Positions 55,787-64,000 of a stretch of DNA of 64,000 nt are shown one piece after another. Origin of the DNA: Microbacterium aurum (GTDB lineage Bacteria > Actinomycetota > Actinomycetes > Actinomycetales > Microbacteriaceae). Each line of letters opens with the position of its first letter. Position 1 is the first letter of the stretch. The stretch is taken from NCBI RefSeq assembly GCF_016907815.1, contig NZ_JAFBCQ010000001.1, forward strand, positions 2,418,001 through 2,482,000, written 5' to 3'. Below the pieces are notes generated by a model, which had not been told where the DNA came from, made no database searches, and was given only the letters and a program-made list of their open reading frames with translations. Made by a program: the position numbers and the translations under genes.

Positions 55787-58450
55787 ATGAAGACCGCCGA
55801 GATCGCGCAGCGCTACCTGGACTACTTCGAGAAGAACGGGCACACGATCGTGCCCTCGGCATCCCTGGTCACGGACGACCCGGCGCTGCTGTTCACCGTC
55901 GCCGGAATGGTGCCCTTCATTCCCTACCTCTCGGGTGATGTGCCCGCGCCGTACCCGCGCGCCGCCGACAACCAGAAGTGCATCCGGACGAACGACATCG
56001 AAGAGGTCGGCAAGACGCCGCGTCACGGCACCTTCTTCCAGATGCTCGGCAACTGGTCGTTCGGCGACTACTTCAAAGAGGGCGCGATCCGCTACGCGTG
56101 GGAGCTGCTCACGACGAGCGAGGCCGACGGCGGGCTCGGGTTCGACCCGAAGGATCTGTGGGTCACGGTGTACGAGGAGGACGACGAAGCGCACGACCTG
56201 TGGCGCCGGCTCACCGACCTCCCCGAGGAGCGCATCCAGCGCCTCGGCAAGGACACCAACTACTGGTCGACCGGGCTGCCCGGCCCCGCCGGCCCCTGCT
56301 CGGAGATCTTCTTCGACCGCGGCCCCGCGTACGGCATCGACGGGGGACCGGCGACCGACGACGACCGGTATGTCGAGATCTGGAACCTCGTGTTCATGCA
56401 GTACGAGATCACCGACGTTAAGAGCAAGTACGACTTCACGATCGTCGGCGAGCTGCCGAACAAGAACATCGACACCGGCATGGGCCTGGAACGGATCGCC
56501 TTCATCAAGCAGGGCGTCGACAACATGTACGAGACCGACCAGGTGCGTCCCGTGCTCGACGCGGCTGTGCGCCTGTCCGGCAAGACGTACGGTGCGGACC
56601 ACGACGACGATGTGCGCTTCCGCGTGGTGGCCGACCACGTGCGCTCGTCCCTGATGCTGTTGAGCGACGGTGTCACGCCCTCCAACGACGGCCGCGGCTA
56701 CATCCTGCGCCGCCTCATGCGCCGCGCCATCCGCTCGATGCGCCTGCTCGGTGTCGACGGTCCCACGTTCGCGACGCTGTTCGCGGCGTCGCGCGACGCG
56801 ATGAAGGACGCCTACCCGGTCGTCGCCGACGAGTACGAGCGGCTGTCGGCGTACGCCCTCGCCGAGGAGGCGACGTTCCTGCGGACCCTCGCGGCCGGCT
56901 CGGAGAACCTCGATGCGTCGATCGCGGCGGCGAAGGATGCCGGGGCCACCCAGATCGGCGGTGCCGAGGCGTTCCTGCTGCACGACACGTACGGCTTCCC
57001 GATCGACCTGACGCTGGAGATCGTCGAGGAGGCGGGGCTGAGCGTCGACCGGGACGCGTTCGACACCCTCATGCAGGAGCAGCGCGCCCGCGCGAAGGCG
57101 GATGCCCGCTCCCGCAAGCGCCAGCTCGCCGACACCAGCGTGTACCGCGACTTCCGGGCGCAGGGCGAGACGATCTTCACCGGCTACAGCGACCTGGAGA
57201 CCGAGTCGACCGTGCTCGGGCTGCTCGTGGATGGTCTGCCCGCCCAGCGGGCGACGACCGGTCAGATCGCCGAGGTGATCCTCGCCGAGACCGCCCTGTA
57301 CGCCGAGAGCGGCGGTCAGGTCGCCGACAAGGGCATGATCGTGGGCCCCGGGTTCGAGCTGGAAGTCCTCGATGTGCAGAAGCCCGTCCCGGGACTCGTC
57401 AGCCACACCGTCGAGGTCACCAGCGGCGAGGTCGGCGTCGGCCAGCCCGCGACGAGCGTCGTGGATGCGGCCAACCGCCGCGCCGCGCAGCAGGCGCACT
57501 CCGCGACGCACCTCGTCCACGCCGCGCTGCGCGACACGCTCGGCAAGAGCGCGACGCAGGCGGGCTCCCTCAACCGCGCCGGCTACATGCGCTTCGACTT
57601 TGCCTGGGGCCAGACGCTGTCCGAGGCCACCAAGACCGAGATCGAGGAGATCGCCAACAACGCCGTCCGCGACAATCTGCAGGTCACCACACGCGTCCTG
57701 CCGCTGGATGAGGCCAAGGCGCTCGGCGCGATGGCCCTGTTCGGCGAGAAGTACGGCGAGACGGTGCGGATGGTCGACATCGGCGGCCCGTGGTCGCGCG
57801 AGCTGTGCGCGGGCACGCACGTGTCCAGCTCCGCCGAGGTCGGGCTGATCAACCTCGTCGGCGAGTCGTCGGTCGGCGCGTCCACGCGCCGCGTCGAGGC
57901 CCTCGTCGGTTTCGACGCGTTCCGCGAACTCGCTGCCGAGCGGGCCATCGTCTCGCAGCTGACCAGCTCGCTGAAGACCCCCAAGGACCAGCTGCCCGCG
58001 CGCATCGCCGAGCTCGCGGCGAGCCTCAAGGCCGCCGAGAAGCGCATCGCCCAGTTCGAGGCGAAGGCGCTCGAGAGCCGGCTTCCCGAGCTCGCGGCGA
58101 CCGCGCAGGCGGTCGGACCGTTCCGCGTCGTGGCGCAGTCGCTCGGCACCGCCGCATCCGCCGACGACGTGCGCAGCCTCGCGCTGCAGGTGCGTGCGCG
58201 CGTGGGGGCGGGCGCCGTCGTGGCGCTCGGCGCCCAGGTCGGCGAGCGTCCGGTCGTGATCGTCGCCACCGACGACGTCGCCCGGGGCGGCGGCGCGCGC
58301 GCCGGTGCGCTCGCGAAGACCGCGGCCGCTGTGCTCGGCGGCGGCGGCGGGGGCCGTGACGATGTCGCCCAGGGCGGTGGCACGGATGCCGCGGCGCTCC
58401 CGGCTGCCCTCGATGCCCTCACGCGCGCGCTGGAGACGGCGACCGCGTGA
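55787..58450 (+). CDS. alaS: Alanine-tRNA ligase
   Basis: The 887-residue class II synthetase charges tRNA-Ala and deacylates mischarged Ser and Gly. The N-terminal catalytic block is KTAEIAQRYLDYFEKNGHTI, with FTVAGMVPFIPYLSGD and GMGLERIAFIKQGVDNMYET. The editing domain zinc site has AHSATHLVHAALRD and ELCAGTHVSSSAEVG. The C-terminal C-Ala domain ends with GGGGGGRDDVAQGGG. Complete and of normal length. It leads a run of overlapping genes to aroB. Confidence 0.97.
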   Translation: MKTAEIAQRYLDYFEKNGHTIVPSASLVTDDPALLFTVAGMVPFIPYLSGDVPAPYPRAADNQKCIRTNDIEEVGKTPRHGTFFQMLGNWSFGDYFKEGAIRYAWELLTTSEADGGLGFDPKDLWVTVYEEDDEAHDLWRRLTDLPEERIQRLGKDTNYWSTGLPGPAGPCSEIFFDRGPAYGIDGGPATDDDRYVEIWNLVFMQYEITDVKSKYDFTIVGELPNKNIDTGMGLERIAFIKQGVDNMYETDQVRPVLDAAVRLSGKTYGADHDDDVRFRVVADHVRSSLMLLSDGVTPSNDGRGYILRRLMRRAIRSMRLLGVDGPTFATLFAASRDAMKDAYPVVADEYERLSAYALAEEATFLRTLAAGSENLDASIAAAKDAGATQIGGAEAFLLHDTYGFPIDLTLEIVEEAGLSVDRDAFDTLMQEQRARAKADARSRKRQLADTSVYRDFRAQGETIFTGYSDLETESTVLGLLVDGLPAQRATTGQIAEVILAETALYAESGGQVADKGMIVGPGFELEVLDVQKPVPGLVSHTVEVTSGEVGVGQPATSVVDAANRRAAQQAHSATHLVHAALRDTLGKSATQAGSLNRAGYMRFDFAWGQTLSEATKTEIEEIANNAVRDNLQVTTRVLPLDEAKALGAMALFGEKYGETVRMVDIGGPWSRELCAGTHVSSSAEVGLINLVGESSVGASTRRVEALVGFDAFRELAAERAIVSQLTSSLKTPKDQLPARIAELAASLKAAEKRIAQFEAKALESRLPELAATAQAVGPFRVVAQSLGTAASADDVRSLALQVRARVGAGAVVALGAQVGERPVVIVATDDVARGGGARAGALAKTAAAVLGGGGGGRDDVAQGGGTDAAALPAALDALTRALETATA

Positions 58451-58920
58451 GCGGGTTCCGGCCCGGCGTCCGACTCGGCATCGACGTGGGGACCGCCCGC
58501 GTCGGGGTCGCGCGCTGCGATCGGGACGGGCTGCTCGCCGTACCCGTCGAAACCGTGCCGCGGACGGATGCCGCGCCACAGCGGGTCGCGGAGCTCGCCG
58601 ACGAGTACAGCGCGTTCGAGCTCCTCGTGGGTCTGCCGATCAGTCTCAACGGGAACGAGACGGCGTCGACCGCCGATGCCCGCGCGTTCGCGGCGGCGCT
58701 GCAGGCGGCATCCGCTCTGCCCGTGCGTCTCGTCGATGAGCGCCTGAGCACGGTGTCGGCGCACGCGGCCCTGCGCGAGTCCGGGCGTTCTCAGCGTTCG
58801 TCTCGTAGGATTGTCGACCAAGTCGCCGCCGTCGTCCTGCTGCAGCAGGCGATCGACGTCGAGAAGAGCACCGGTACCCCGGCCGGTGTCTCACTCACCG
58901 AGTCGCAGGAGCCGACCTGA
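58447..58920 (+). CDS. ruvX: Pre-16S rRNA nuclease / Holliday junction resolvase-like YqgF
   Basis: The 157-residue RNase H-fold protein has the YqgF signature RLGIDVGTARVGVARCDRDG at its start. LLVGLPISLNGNETAST and VRLVDERLSTVSAHAAL hold the other acidic residues. QSSRRIVDQVAAVVLLQQAI-like sequence (RRIVDQVAAVVLLQQAID) ends the fold. The family processes the 5' end of pre-16S rRNA in E. coli. The GTG start overlaps alaS by 4 bp and its stop overlaps mltG by 1 bp. Confidence 0.94.
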   Translation: MSGFRPGVRLGIDVGTARVGVARCDRDGLLAVPVETVPRTDAAPQRVAELADEYSAFELLVGLPISLNGNETASTADARAFAAALQAASALPVRLVDERLSTVSAHAALRESGRSQRSSRRIVDQVAAVVLLQQAIDVEKSTGTPAGVSLTESQEPT

Positions 58921-60416
58921 TGCCCGAGAACCCGCAGGGCGACGACACGTTCGCGGATCTGTTCAGCAAGCTGCCGTCGGCGCGGACGTCGCAGCCTGCC
59001 TCCGACGCCGCGCCCACGCCGGCCGCCCCCGACGCGCCGCTGTCGCGGCGCGCCGCGCGCGAAGCCGCCGCGGCATCCGAGCCCGACGCGGCCACGGCGC
59101 CGGACTCATCGATGCCCGCCGCCGCCGCGCCTGTGGCACCGGTGCCCGCGGCACCGGCCCCCGCCCCAGCGGCGACTGCTCGAGCGGCGACCGCGGCCAC
59201 GCCGGCCGCCGCGCCCGACGCACCGCGCGCGGCGGCGGCCGCACCCGCCGGCGTCACCGTCGCCGACGCGTCCCCTCAACTGGAGGCGCTGTTCGACGGC
59301 GCGGGCGCGGCGAACGCGCGCGACAGCCGGCACGCGAAGGACCGGCGCAAGAGCCGCATCGCGGCGTGGGTCGTCTTCGGCGTGATCCTCGCCATCCTCG
59401 GCGGCATTACCGCCGGTGGTTTCTACGTGTGGAACACGTACGAGGACAAGATCCGCGCGTTCATGGGCTGGGAGGAGCCGAAGGACTACGAGGCGGGCCT
59501 GGCCACCGGCGAGGCGCTCGTCACGATCGTCAGCGGCGACACCGGCTCCACCATCTCGCAGTCCCTGTATGACGCCGGCGTCACAAAGACGCCCGAGGCG
59601 TTCTACGACTACCTCGTGCAGTCCGCGCAGAACCCGCCGTTCCAGCCGGGTGTCTACGCCCTCCAGCAGAAGATGACCTCCGCGGCGGCCCTCACCGCAC
59701 TCCTGGACCCCGCGAACAAGCAGGACTTCACGGCGCAGCTGCCTGAAGGCCTCACCGAGGCGCAGACGCTGGAGCGCCTGTCCGCCAGTCTCGGACTGCC
59801 CCTGGCCGACCTGCAGGCGGCGACCGCCGACCCGTCCGCCTACGGGGTCACGGCGACGAGTCTCGAAGGCTGGCTGTTCCCGGCGACGTACACGTTCGAT
59901 CCCGGCGTGACTGCGCAGGACGTCATCACGACGCTCGTGAACCGCACGGTCCAGTCGCTCGACACCGCCGGGGTGCCCGTCGATCAGCGCCAGCAGGTGC
60001 TCATCACGGCGTCGATCATCGAGCGCGAGGCCCGCCTGCCCGACGACTTCTACAAGGTGTCGCGCGTCATCTCGAACCGGCTTGCGGACGGCATGAAGCT
60101 GCAGATGGATTCCACCGCGCAGTACGGCTATGGCGAGATGCACGACGGCAGCGCGAGCTCGTCGAAAGAGGCCCTCGAGGACGACAACGCCTGGAACACG
60201 TACGTGATCGACGGCCTGCCGGCCACCCCGATCTCCAACCCGGGCGACACCGCGATCGACGCGGCGATGCACCCCGCCGACGGGAACTGGCTCTACTTCG
60301 TCACCTGGAACATGGACACCGGCGAGACGATCTTCTCCGACACCTACGCCGAACACGAGGCCGCGATCGCCAAGTGGGACGAGTGGTGCGCCGCGAACGA
60401 CAACCGCGGATGCTGA
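58920..60416 (+). CDS. mltG: Endolytic murein transglycosylase
   Basis: The 498-residue protein has a disordered Ala/Pro-rich cytoplasmic region (residues 1-145), one membrane helix (about 147-170, AAWVVFGVILAILGGITAGG) and an extracytoplasmic YceG domain. GDTGSTISQSLYDAGV is the LysM-like part. The catalytic glutamate is in ITASIIEREARLPDDF (Glu368), followed by SRVISNRLADGMKLQMDSTA and the GLPATPISNPGDTAIDAAM block. It cuts nascent glycan strands. The long N-terminal extension is typical of Actinobacteria. Confidence 0.94.
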   Translation: MPENPQGDDTFADLFSKLPSARTSQPASDAAPTPAAPDAPLSRRAAREAAAASEPDAATAPDSSMPAAAAPVAPVPAAPAPAPAATARAATAATPAAAPDAPRAAAAAPAGVTVADASPQLEALFDGAGAANARDSRHAKDRRKSRIAAWVVFGVILAILGGITAGGFYVWNTYEDKIRAFMGWEEPKDYEAGLATGEALVTIVSGDTGSTISQSLYDAGVTKTPEAFYDYLVQSAQNPPFQPGVYALQQKMTSAAALTALLDPANKQDFTAQLPEGLTEAQTLERLSASLGLPLADLQAATADPSAYGVTATSLEGWLFPATYTFDPGVTAQDVITTLVNRTVQSLDTAGVPVDQRQQVLITASIIEREARLPDDFYKVSRVISNRLADGMKLQMDSTAQYGYGEMHDGSASSSKEALEDDNAWNTYVIDGLPATPISNPGDTAIDAAMHPADGNWLYFVTWNMDTGETIFSDTYAEHEAAIAKWDEWCAANDNRGC

Positions 60417-61249
60417 CCGGGCCGACCCGGCTGGAGGTCTGGGGCGACCCCATCGACCACAGCCTGTCACCGCGCCTCCACGCCGCCGCGTACGCGCGCC
60501 TCGGCTGGGACTGGACCTACGGGCGCCGCCGCGTCGACGCCGCCGGTTTCGCCGTCGAGGTCGACGGTCTCGACGCGTCGTACCGCGGGCTGTCGCTGAC
60601 CTTTCCCCTGAAGGCGGCGGCCTTCGCCGCCGCCACGACGCGCGATCGCCCGGCGGAACTGACCGGCGCGGTCAACACGATCGTGTTGACGGGCGGGGAG
60701 CGCCGCGGATTCAACACCGACGTCGGCGGGATCGTCGCCGACGTGCAGGCGCAGGGGGTCACCACTCTCGACCGCGCACGCATCGTGGGAGCGGGCGCGA
60801 CGGCGACGTCGGCGCTCGTCGCGCTCGCGCAGCTCGGTGCACGGACGGTCGAGGTCGTCGCCCGCCGCCCGCAGGCGGCCCATGCTCTCGCCGCGCTGGG
60901 GGAGCGCCTGGCGGTCGCGGTCTCGGTCGCCGCCGTGGAGACCGTGGCCACGGCATCCGTCCCGCTCACCATCTCGACCCTGCCCGGCGGCGCCGCGCTC
61001 GACGAGCAGGCGGCCGCACGGCTCGCCGCGGGCGGCGGACTGCTCTACGACGTCGTCTACGGGCACTGGCCGACGGCGCTCGCGACCGCGTGGCAGCAGG
61101 CGGGCGGGCGCGCCGTGGACGGCCGAGGGATGCTGCTGCGTCAGGCGGTGCTGCAGATCCGCGCTTTCGCGACGGGCGCGGTGACCGAGCCGCTGCCGGA
61201 CGAAGAGGACGTCGTGGACGTCATGCGCTCGGCGCTCATGGGAGACTAG
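60410..61249 (+). CDS. aroE: Shikimate dehydrogenase
   Basis: The 279-residue enzyme reduces 3-dehydroshikimate to shikimate. [20 protein letters not shown] is the substrate-binding start. [13 protein letters not shown] has the catalytic lysine, [19 protein letters not shown] the NTD motif, and [20 protein letters not shown] the dinucleotide-binding loop. [16 protein letters not shown] closes the active site. The ATG at 60410 overlaps the mltG stop by 7 bp. It is the first aro gene of the operon. Confidence 0.94.
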   Translation: MLTGPTRLEVWGDPIDHSLSPRLHAAAYARLGWDWTYGRRRVDAAGFAVEVDGLDASYRGLSLTFPLKAAAFAAATTRDRPAELTGAVNTIVLTGGERRGFNTDVGGIVADVQAQGVTTLDRARIVGAGATATSALVALAQLGARTVEVVARRPQAAHALAALGERLAVAVSVAAVETVATASVPLTISTLPGGAALDEQAAARLAAGGGLLYDVVYGHWPTALATAWQQAGGRAVDGRGMLLRQAVLQIRAFATGAVTEPLPDEEDVVDVMRSALMGD

Positions 61250-61253
61250 GCGC

Positions 61254-62465
61254 ATGCTCCGCGTGCTCACGGCCGGCGAATCCCACGGCCCCGAACTCGT
61301 CGCCTTCATGGAGGGTCTGCCCGCCGGCGTCCCCGTTTCGCGCGCCGCGATCCAGGCGGATCTCGCGCGCCGCAAGCTCGGCTACGGCCGCGGCTCGCGG
61401 ATGAAGTTCGAGGAGGACGAGCTGACGATCTCCGCCGGCGTCCGCCACGGTTACACGATCGGCAGCCCGGTCGCGCTGCGCGTCGGCAACACCGAGTGGC
61501 CCAAGTGGACCGAGGTCATGAGCGCGGAGCCGGTGGAGCTCACCGACCGCTCGCGCGGACGCGGCGCGGCGCTCACGCGCCCCCGGCCGGGGCACGCCGA
61601 CCTCGTCGGCATGCAGAAGTACGGCTTCGACGAGGCTCGCCCGATCCTCGAGCGTGCGAGCGCCCGCGAGACCGCGGCGCGGGTCGCGCTCGGCGCCATC
61701 GCACGCTCCTTCCTCGGCGAACTCGGCATCCGCCTGGTCAGCCACACGCTGTCGATCGGTCCGGTCCGCGCGCCCGAGGACGCCGCGCTGCCGACGCCCG
61801 ACGACGTCGACGCGCTCGATGCCGATCCGCTGCGCTGCTTCGACGCCGCCACTTCGGCGGCGATGGTCGCCGAAGTCGACGCCGCCAAGAAGGACGGCGA
61901 CACGCTCGGCGGCATCGTCGAGGTGCTCGCCTACGGCGTGCCTCCGGGGCTCGGTTCGCACGTGCAATGGGACCGGCGCCTGGACGGCCGGCTCGCTCAG
62001 GCTCTCATGTCAATCCAGGCGATCAAGGGCGTCGAGGTGGGCGACGGGTTCGAGACCACGCGCCGGCGCGGCTCCGCCGCCCACGACGAGCTGTTCGCGG
62101 CATCCGCGGGGATCACGCGCGCCACCGACAAGGCGGGCGGCACGGAAGGCGGCATGTCCACCGGCACCGTGCTGCGCGTGCGCGCCGGTATGAAGCCGAT
62201 CGCGACGGTCCCGCATTCGCTGCGCACGATCGACGTCGCCACCGGCGAGGCCGCCACCGCGCACCACCAGCGCTCCGACGTGTGCGCCGTCCCGGCAGCC
62301 GGCGTCGTCGCCGAGGCGATGGTCGCCATCGTCCTCGCCGAGGCCGTCCTGGAGAAGTTCGGCGGCGACAGCGTCGCAGAGACTCGCCGGAACCTCGAGG
62401 GCTACCTCGCCGCCATTCCGGAGAACCTCCAGACGGCCGGCGGCAGCGACCCCGCGATCGGATGA
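61254..62465 (+). CDS. aroC: Chorismate synthase
   Basis: The 403-residue FMN-dependent enzyme converts EPSP to chorismate. [20 protein letters not shown] is signature 1. [40 protein letters not shown] and [20 protein letters not shown] are the other classic blocks, and [19 protein letters not shown] is signature 3. It starts 4 bp after aroE and overlaps aroK by 4 bp. Confidence 0.97.
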   Translation: MLRVLTAGESHGPELVAFMEGLPAGVPVSRAAIQADLARRKLGYGRGSRMKFEEDELTISAGVRHGYTIGSPVALRVGNTEWPKWTEVMSAEPVELTDRSRGRGAALTRPRPGHADLVGMQKYGFDEARPILERASARETAARVALGAIARSFLGELGIRLVSHTLSIGPVRAPEDAALPTPDDVDALDADPLRCFDAATSAAMVAEVDAAKKDGDTLGGIVEVLAYGVPPGLGSHVQWDRRLDGRLAQALMSIQAIKGVEVGDGFETTRRRGSAAHDELFAASAGITRATDKAGGTEGGMSTGTVLRVRAGMKPIATVPHSLRTIDVATGEAATAHHQRSDVCAVPAAGVVAEAMVAIVLAEAVLEKFGGDSVAETRRNLEGYLAAIPENLQTAGGSDPAIG

Positions 62466-63034
62466 CCGAGCCCGCAATCGTCCTCATCGGACCGATGGGC
62501 GCCGGCAAGACGAGCATCGGCAAGCGCGTCGCGAAGCAGCTCGGCCTGCGTTTCGCGGACAGCGACGCCGCCGTCGTGCGCGCACACGGACCCATCGACC
62601 GCATCTTCGCCGAGTACGGCGAACCGCACTTCCGCGAGCTGGAGCGCGCGGCCGTGGCCGAGGCGCTGCGCGCGGGGGGCGTCGTCGCGCTCGGCGGCGG
62701 TGCCGTGCTGCATCCGCAGACGCAGCGCGATCTCGCCGACCACCGCGTCGTGCTGCTCACCGTCTCGCCGCACAACGTCGCCGCCCGCATCCGCGGCGGC
62801 AAACGGCCGCTGCTGGCGGACGGCGATGCGATCGCCCGCTGGCACGAGATCTACGCCGCGCGACGCCCCGTCTACGAGCGTCTCGCCGACGTCGTCTTCG
62901 ACACGTCGACCGGCCCGCTGCAGGACGTCGCCGACGCTCTCGCCGCCTGGCTCGCCGGGACCGCGGCCGCCGGCCCCGCCGGCGACACCCCGGCGACGGA
63001 TTCCGCGACCACCCACCCGGGAGAGACCCCATGA
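62462..63034 (+). CDS. aroK: Shikimate kinase
   Basis: The 190-residue P-loop kinase phosphorylates shikimate at O3. Walker A is [30 protein letters not shown] gives the magnesium/shikimate aspartate, [15 protein letters not shown] the RELE-type arginine motif, and [15 protein letters not shown] the GGG motif. The lid [10 protein letters not shown] follows. The C-terminal 25 residues are alanine- and threonine-rich. Coupled to aroC and aroB by 4-bp overlaps. Confidence 0.96.
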   Translation: MTEPAIVLIGPMGAGKTSIGKRVAKQLGLRFADSDAAVVRAHGPIDRIFAEYGEPHFRELERAAVAEALRAGGVVALGGGAVLHPQTQRDLADHRVVLLTVSPHNVAARIRGGKRPLLADGDAIARWHEIYAARRPVYERLADVVFDTSTGPLQDVADALAAWLAGTAAAGPAGDTPATDSATTHPGETP

Positions 63035-64000
63035 CCGAGAACACCGTGATCACCGTCGCCGGCGATCAGCCCTACGACATCACGATCGGCCGCGACATCC
63101 TGCCCCTGGTCGCCGAGGTGCTGCCGCCAAGCGCGCGCAAGGTGCTCGTCGTGCACCCGCCCACACTGGCGGCGCAGGCGGCGGCACTGCGCGAGACCCT
63201 CATGGCCGGCGGCGAGCGTCAGGTGCTTCTGGCGGAGATCCCCGACGCCGAGCAGGGCAAGCGCGTCGAGGTCGCCGCCTTCTGCTGGCAGGTCATGGGT
63301 CAGGCCGACTTCACCCGCACCGACGCGGTCGTCGGCTTCGGCGGGGGCGCCGTGACCGACCTCGCCGGCTTCGCCGCGGCCACCTGGCTGCGCGGTGTGG
63401 CGGTCGTGCAGGTGCCGACGACCGTGCTCGGCATGGTCGACGCCGCCGTGGGCGGCAAGACCGGCATCAACACCGCCGAGGGCAAGAACCTCGTCGGTGC
63501 GTTCTGGCCGCCGCGGGCGGTCGTGTGCGATCTCGCACTGCTCGATTCGCTGAGCCGCAACGAGCGGGTCGCCGGCTTCGCCGAGGTCGTGAAGGCGGGC
63601 TTCATCTGGTACCCCGAGATCCTCGAGCTCATCGAAGCGGATCCGGAGGCGGCCGTCGACCCGCACACGCCCGCGTTCCGGCGCTGCATCGAGCTCGCCA
63701 TCCAGATGAAGGCGCGCGTCGTGGGGGAGGACCTGCGCGAGGCGGGCCTGCGCGAGGTGCTGAACTATGGCCACACACTCGGCCACGCGATCGAGCATGC
63801 CGAGCGCTACCAGTGGCGTCACGGCGCCGCGATCTCGGTGGGGATGGTGTTCGCCGCCGAACTGTCCCGGCTCGCCGGTCGCCTTTCGGATGCCGCGGCG
63901 CAGCGCCACCGCGACGTCCTCGAGCTGCTGGGACTGCCCACCTCCTACCGCGCCGGCGCCTGGCAGCAACTGCTGGCGACGATGCAGCGCGACAAGAAGA
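63031..64000 (+). CDS. aroB: 3-dehydroquinate synthase, N-terminal 323 residues (3' end outside window)
   Basis: The enzyme forms 3-dehydroquinate, the first ring of the shikimate pathway, with NAD and zinc or cobalt. [20 protein letters not shown] is the NAD site. [20 protein letters not shown] has the substrate-binding lysine. [11 protein letters not shown] and [13 protein letters not shown] provide metal ligands. The ATG at 63031 overlaps aroK by 4 bp. About 35-45 residues are probably missing beyond the window edge. It would be followed by aroQ in many Actinobacteria. Confidence 0.96.
   Translation, partial: MTENTVITVAGDQPYDITIGRDILPLVAEVLPPSARKVLVVHPPTLAAQAAALRETLMAGGERQVLLAEIPDAEQGKRVEVAAFCWQVMGQADFTRTDAVVGFGGGAVTDLAGFAAATWLRGVAVVQVPTTVLGMVDAAVGGKTGINTAEGKNLVGAFWPPRAVVCDLALLDSLSRNERVAGFAEVVKAGFIWYPEILELIEADPEAAVDPHTPAFRRCIELAIQMKARVVGEDLREAGLREVLNYGHTLGHAIEHAERYQWRHGAAISVGMVFAAELSRLAGRLSDAAAQRHRDVLELLGLPTSYRAGAWQQLLATMQRDKK

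Noticed and set aside
55361..58579. 1,072-codon open frame antisense to alaS
   Set aside because: Shadow frame with biased composition and no motif; alaS is complete on the other strand.

Overview
The window is chromosomal DNA of a high-GC actinobacterium, most likely Microbacterium or a close relative in Microbacteriaceae. The evidence is the very high GC, the many GTG starts, the constant use of the words GGATGCC and GGCATCC, and actinobacterial marker genes in familiar order: SepH, DUF4193, DUF3093, dut, DUF3710, DUF3159, acnA, dxs, DUF3000, and later thrS, HIT, pdxS, pdxT, yebC, ruvCAB, yajC, secD, secF and rel. The genus is inferred from recognition, not from a search.

Layout. Positions 1-4022 hold the end of a LuxR-type response regulator, a ParC-like topoisomerase subunit on the minus strand and an alkaline-phosphatase-fold hydrolase. 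Positions 4076-8007 carry sepH, the DUF4193 zinc-ribbon gene, DUF3093, and the overlapping dut-DUF3710-DUF3159 operon. Positions 8187-15761 hold aconitase, dxs and aminopeptidase N. Minus-strand genes follow from 16142 to 21391: the fadB/fadA beta-oxidation pair, then an RNase D-like exonuclease with DUF3000. On the plus strand come an alpha/beta hydrolase coupled to zapE, an ammonium channel behind a GlnR-type box, and a lone PemK/MazF-like gene.

Positions 25792-26329 are a tRNA cluster: Val on the minus strand, then Gly, Cys and Val on the plus strand. Positions 26473-28454 are the accessory part of the window, with five small genes of unknown function and visibly lower GC from about 27.3 to 28.5 kb. 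Next come an ACT-domain gene and an SLC13/ArsB-like permease gene. The permease gene is split by a 1,649-bp IS1634-family element with perfect 14-bp inverted repeats and a 5-bp target duplication.

Positions 31977-47801 are conserved again: thrS, a HIT hydrolase, a vitamin B6 cluster (pdxY, a MocR-type PdxR, pdxS, pdxT), DUF1697, yebC, ruvCAB, yajC-secD-secF, and a bifunctional (p)ppGpp synthetase/hydrolase. Positions 47788-54527 hold an AbiEi-like protein, DUF349, a small membrane protein, rarA, a TPR-Nudix fusion, a PadR regulator with its membrane partner, and DUF1361. Positions 54708-64000 hold rpsD, then alaS-ruvX-mltG-aroE-aroC-aroK-aroB with almost every junction overlapping, so translation, pre-RuvC-type processing, peptidoglycan and shikimate genes are coupled. 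aroB runs off the end.

A recurring regulatory theme is a -10 hexamer close to TANNNT placed six or seven bases before the start codon, which predicts leaderless transcripts for about twenty genes. I found no complete, clearly new defence or biosynthetic system. The best candidates for something undescribed are the three-gene module at 27262-28454, the TPR-Nudix protein, and several unexplained palindromes and hairpin repeats.
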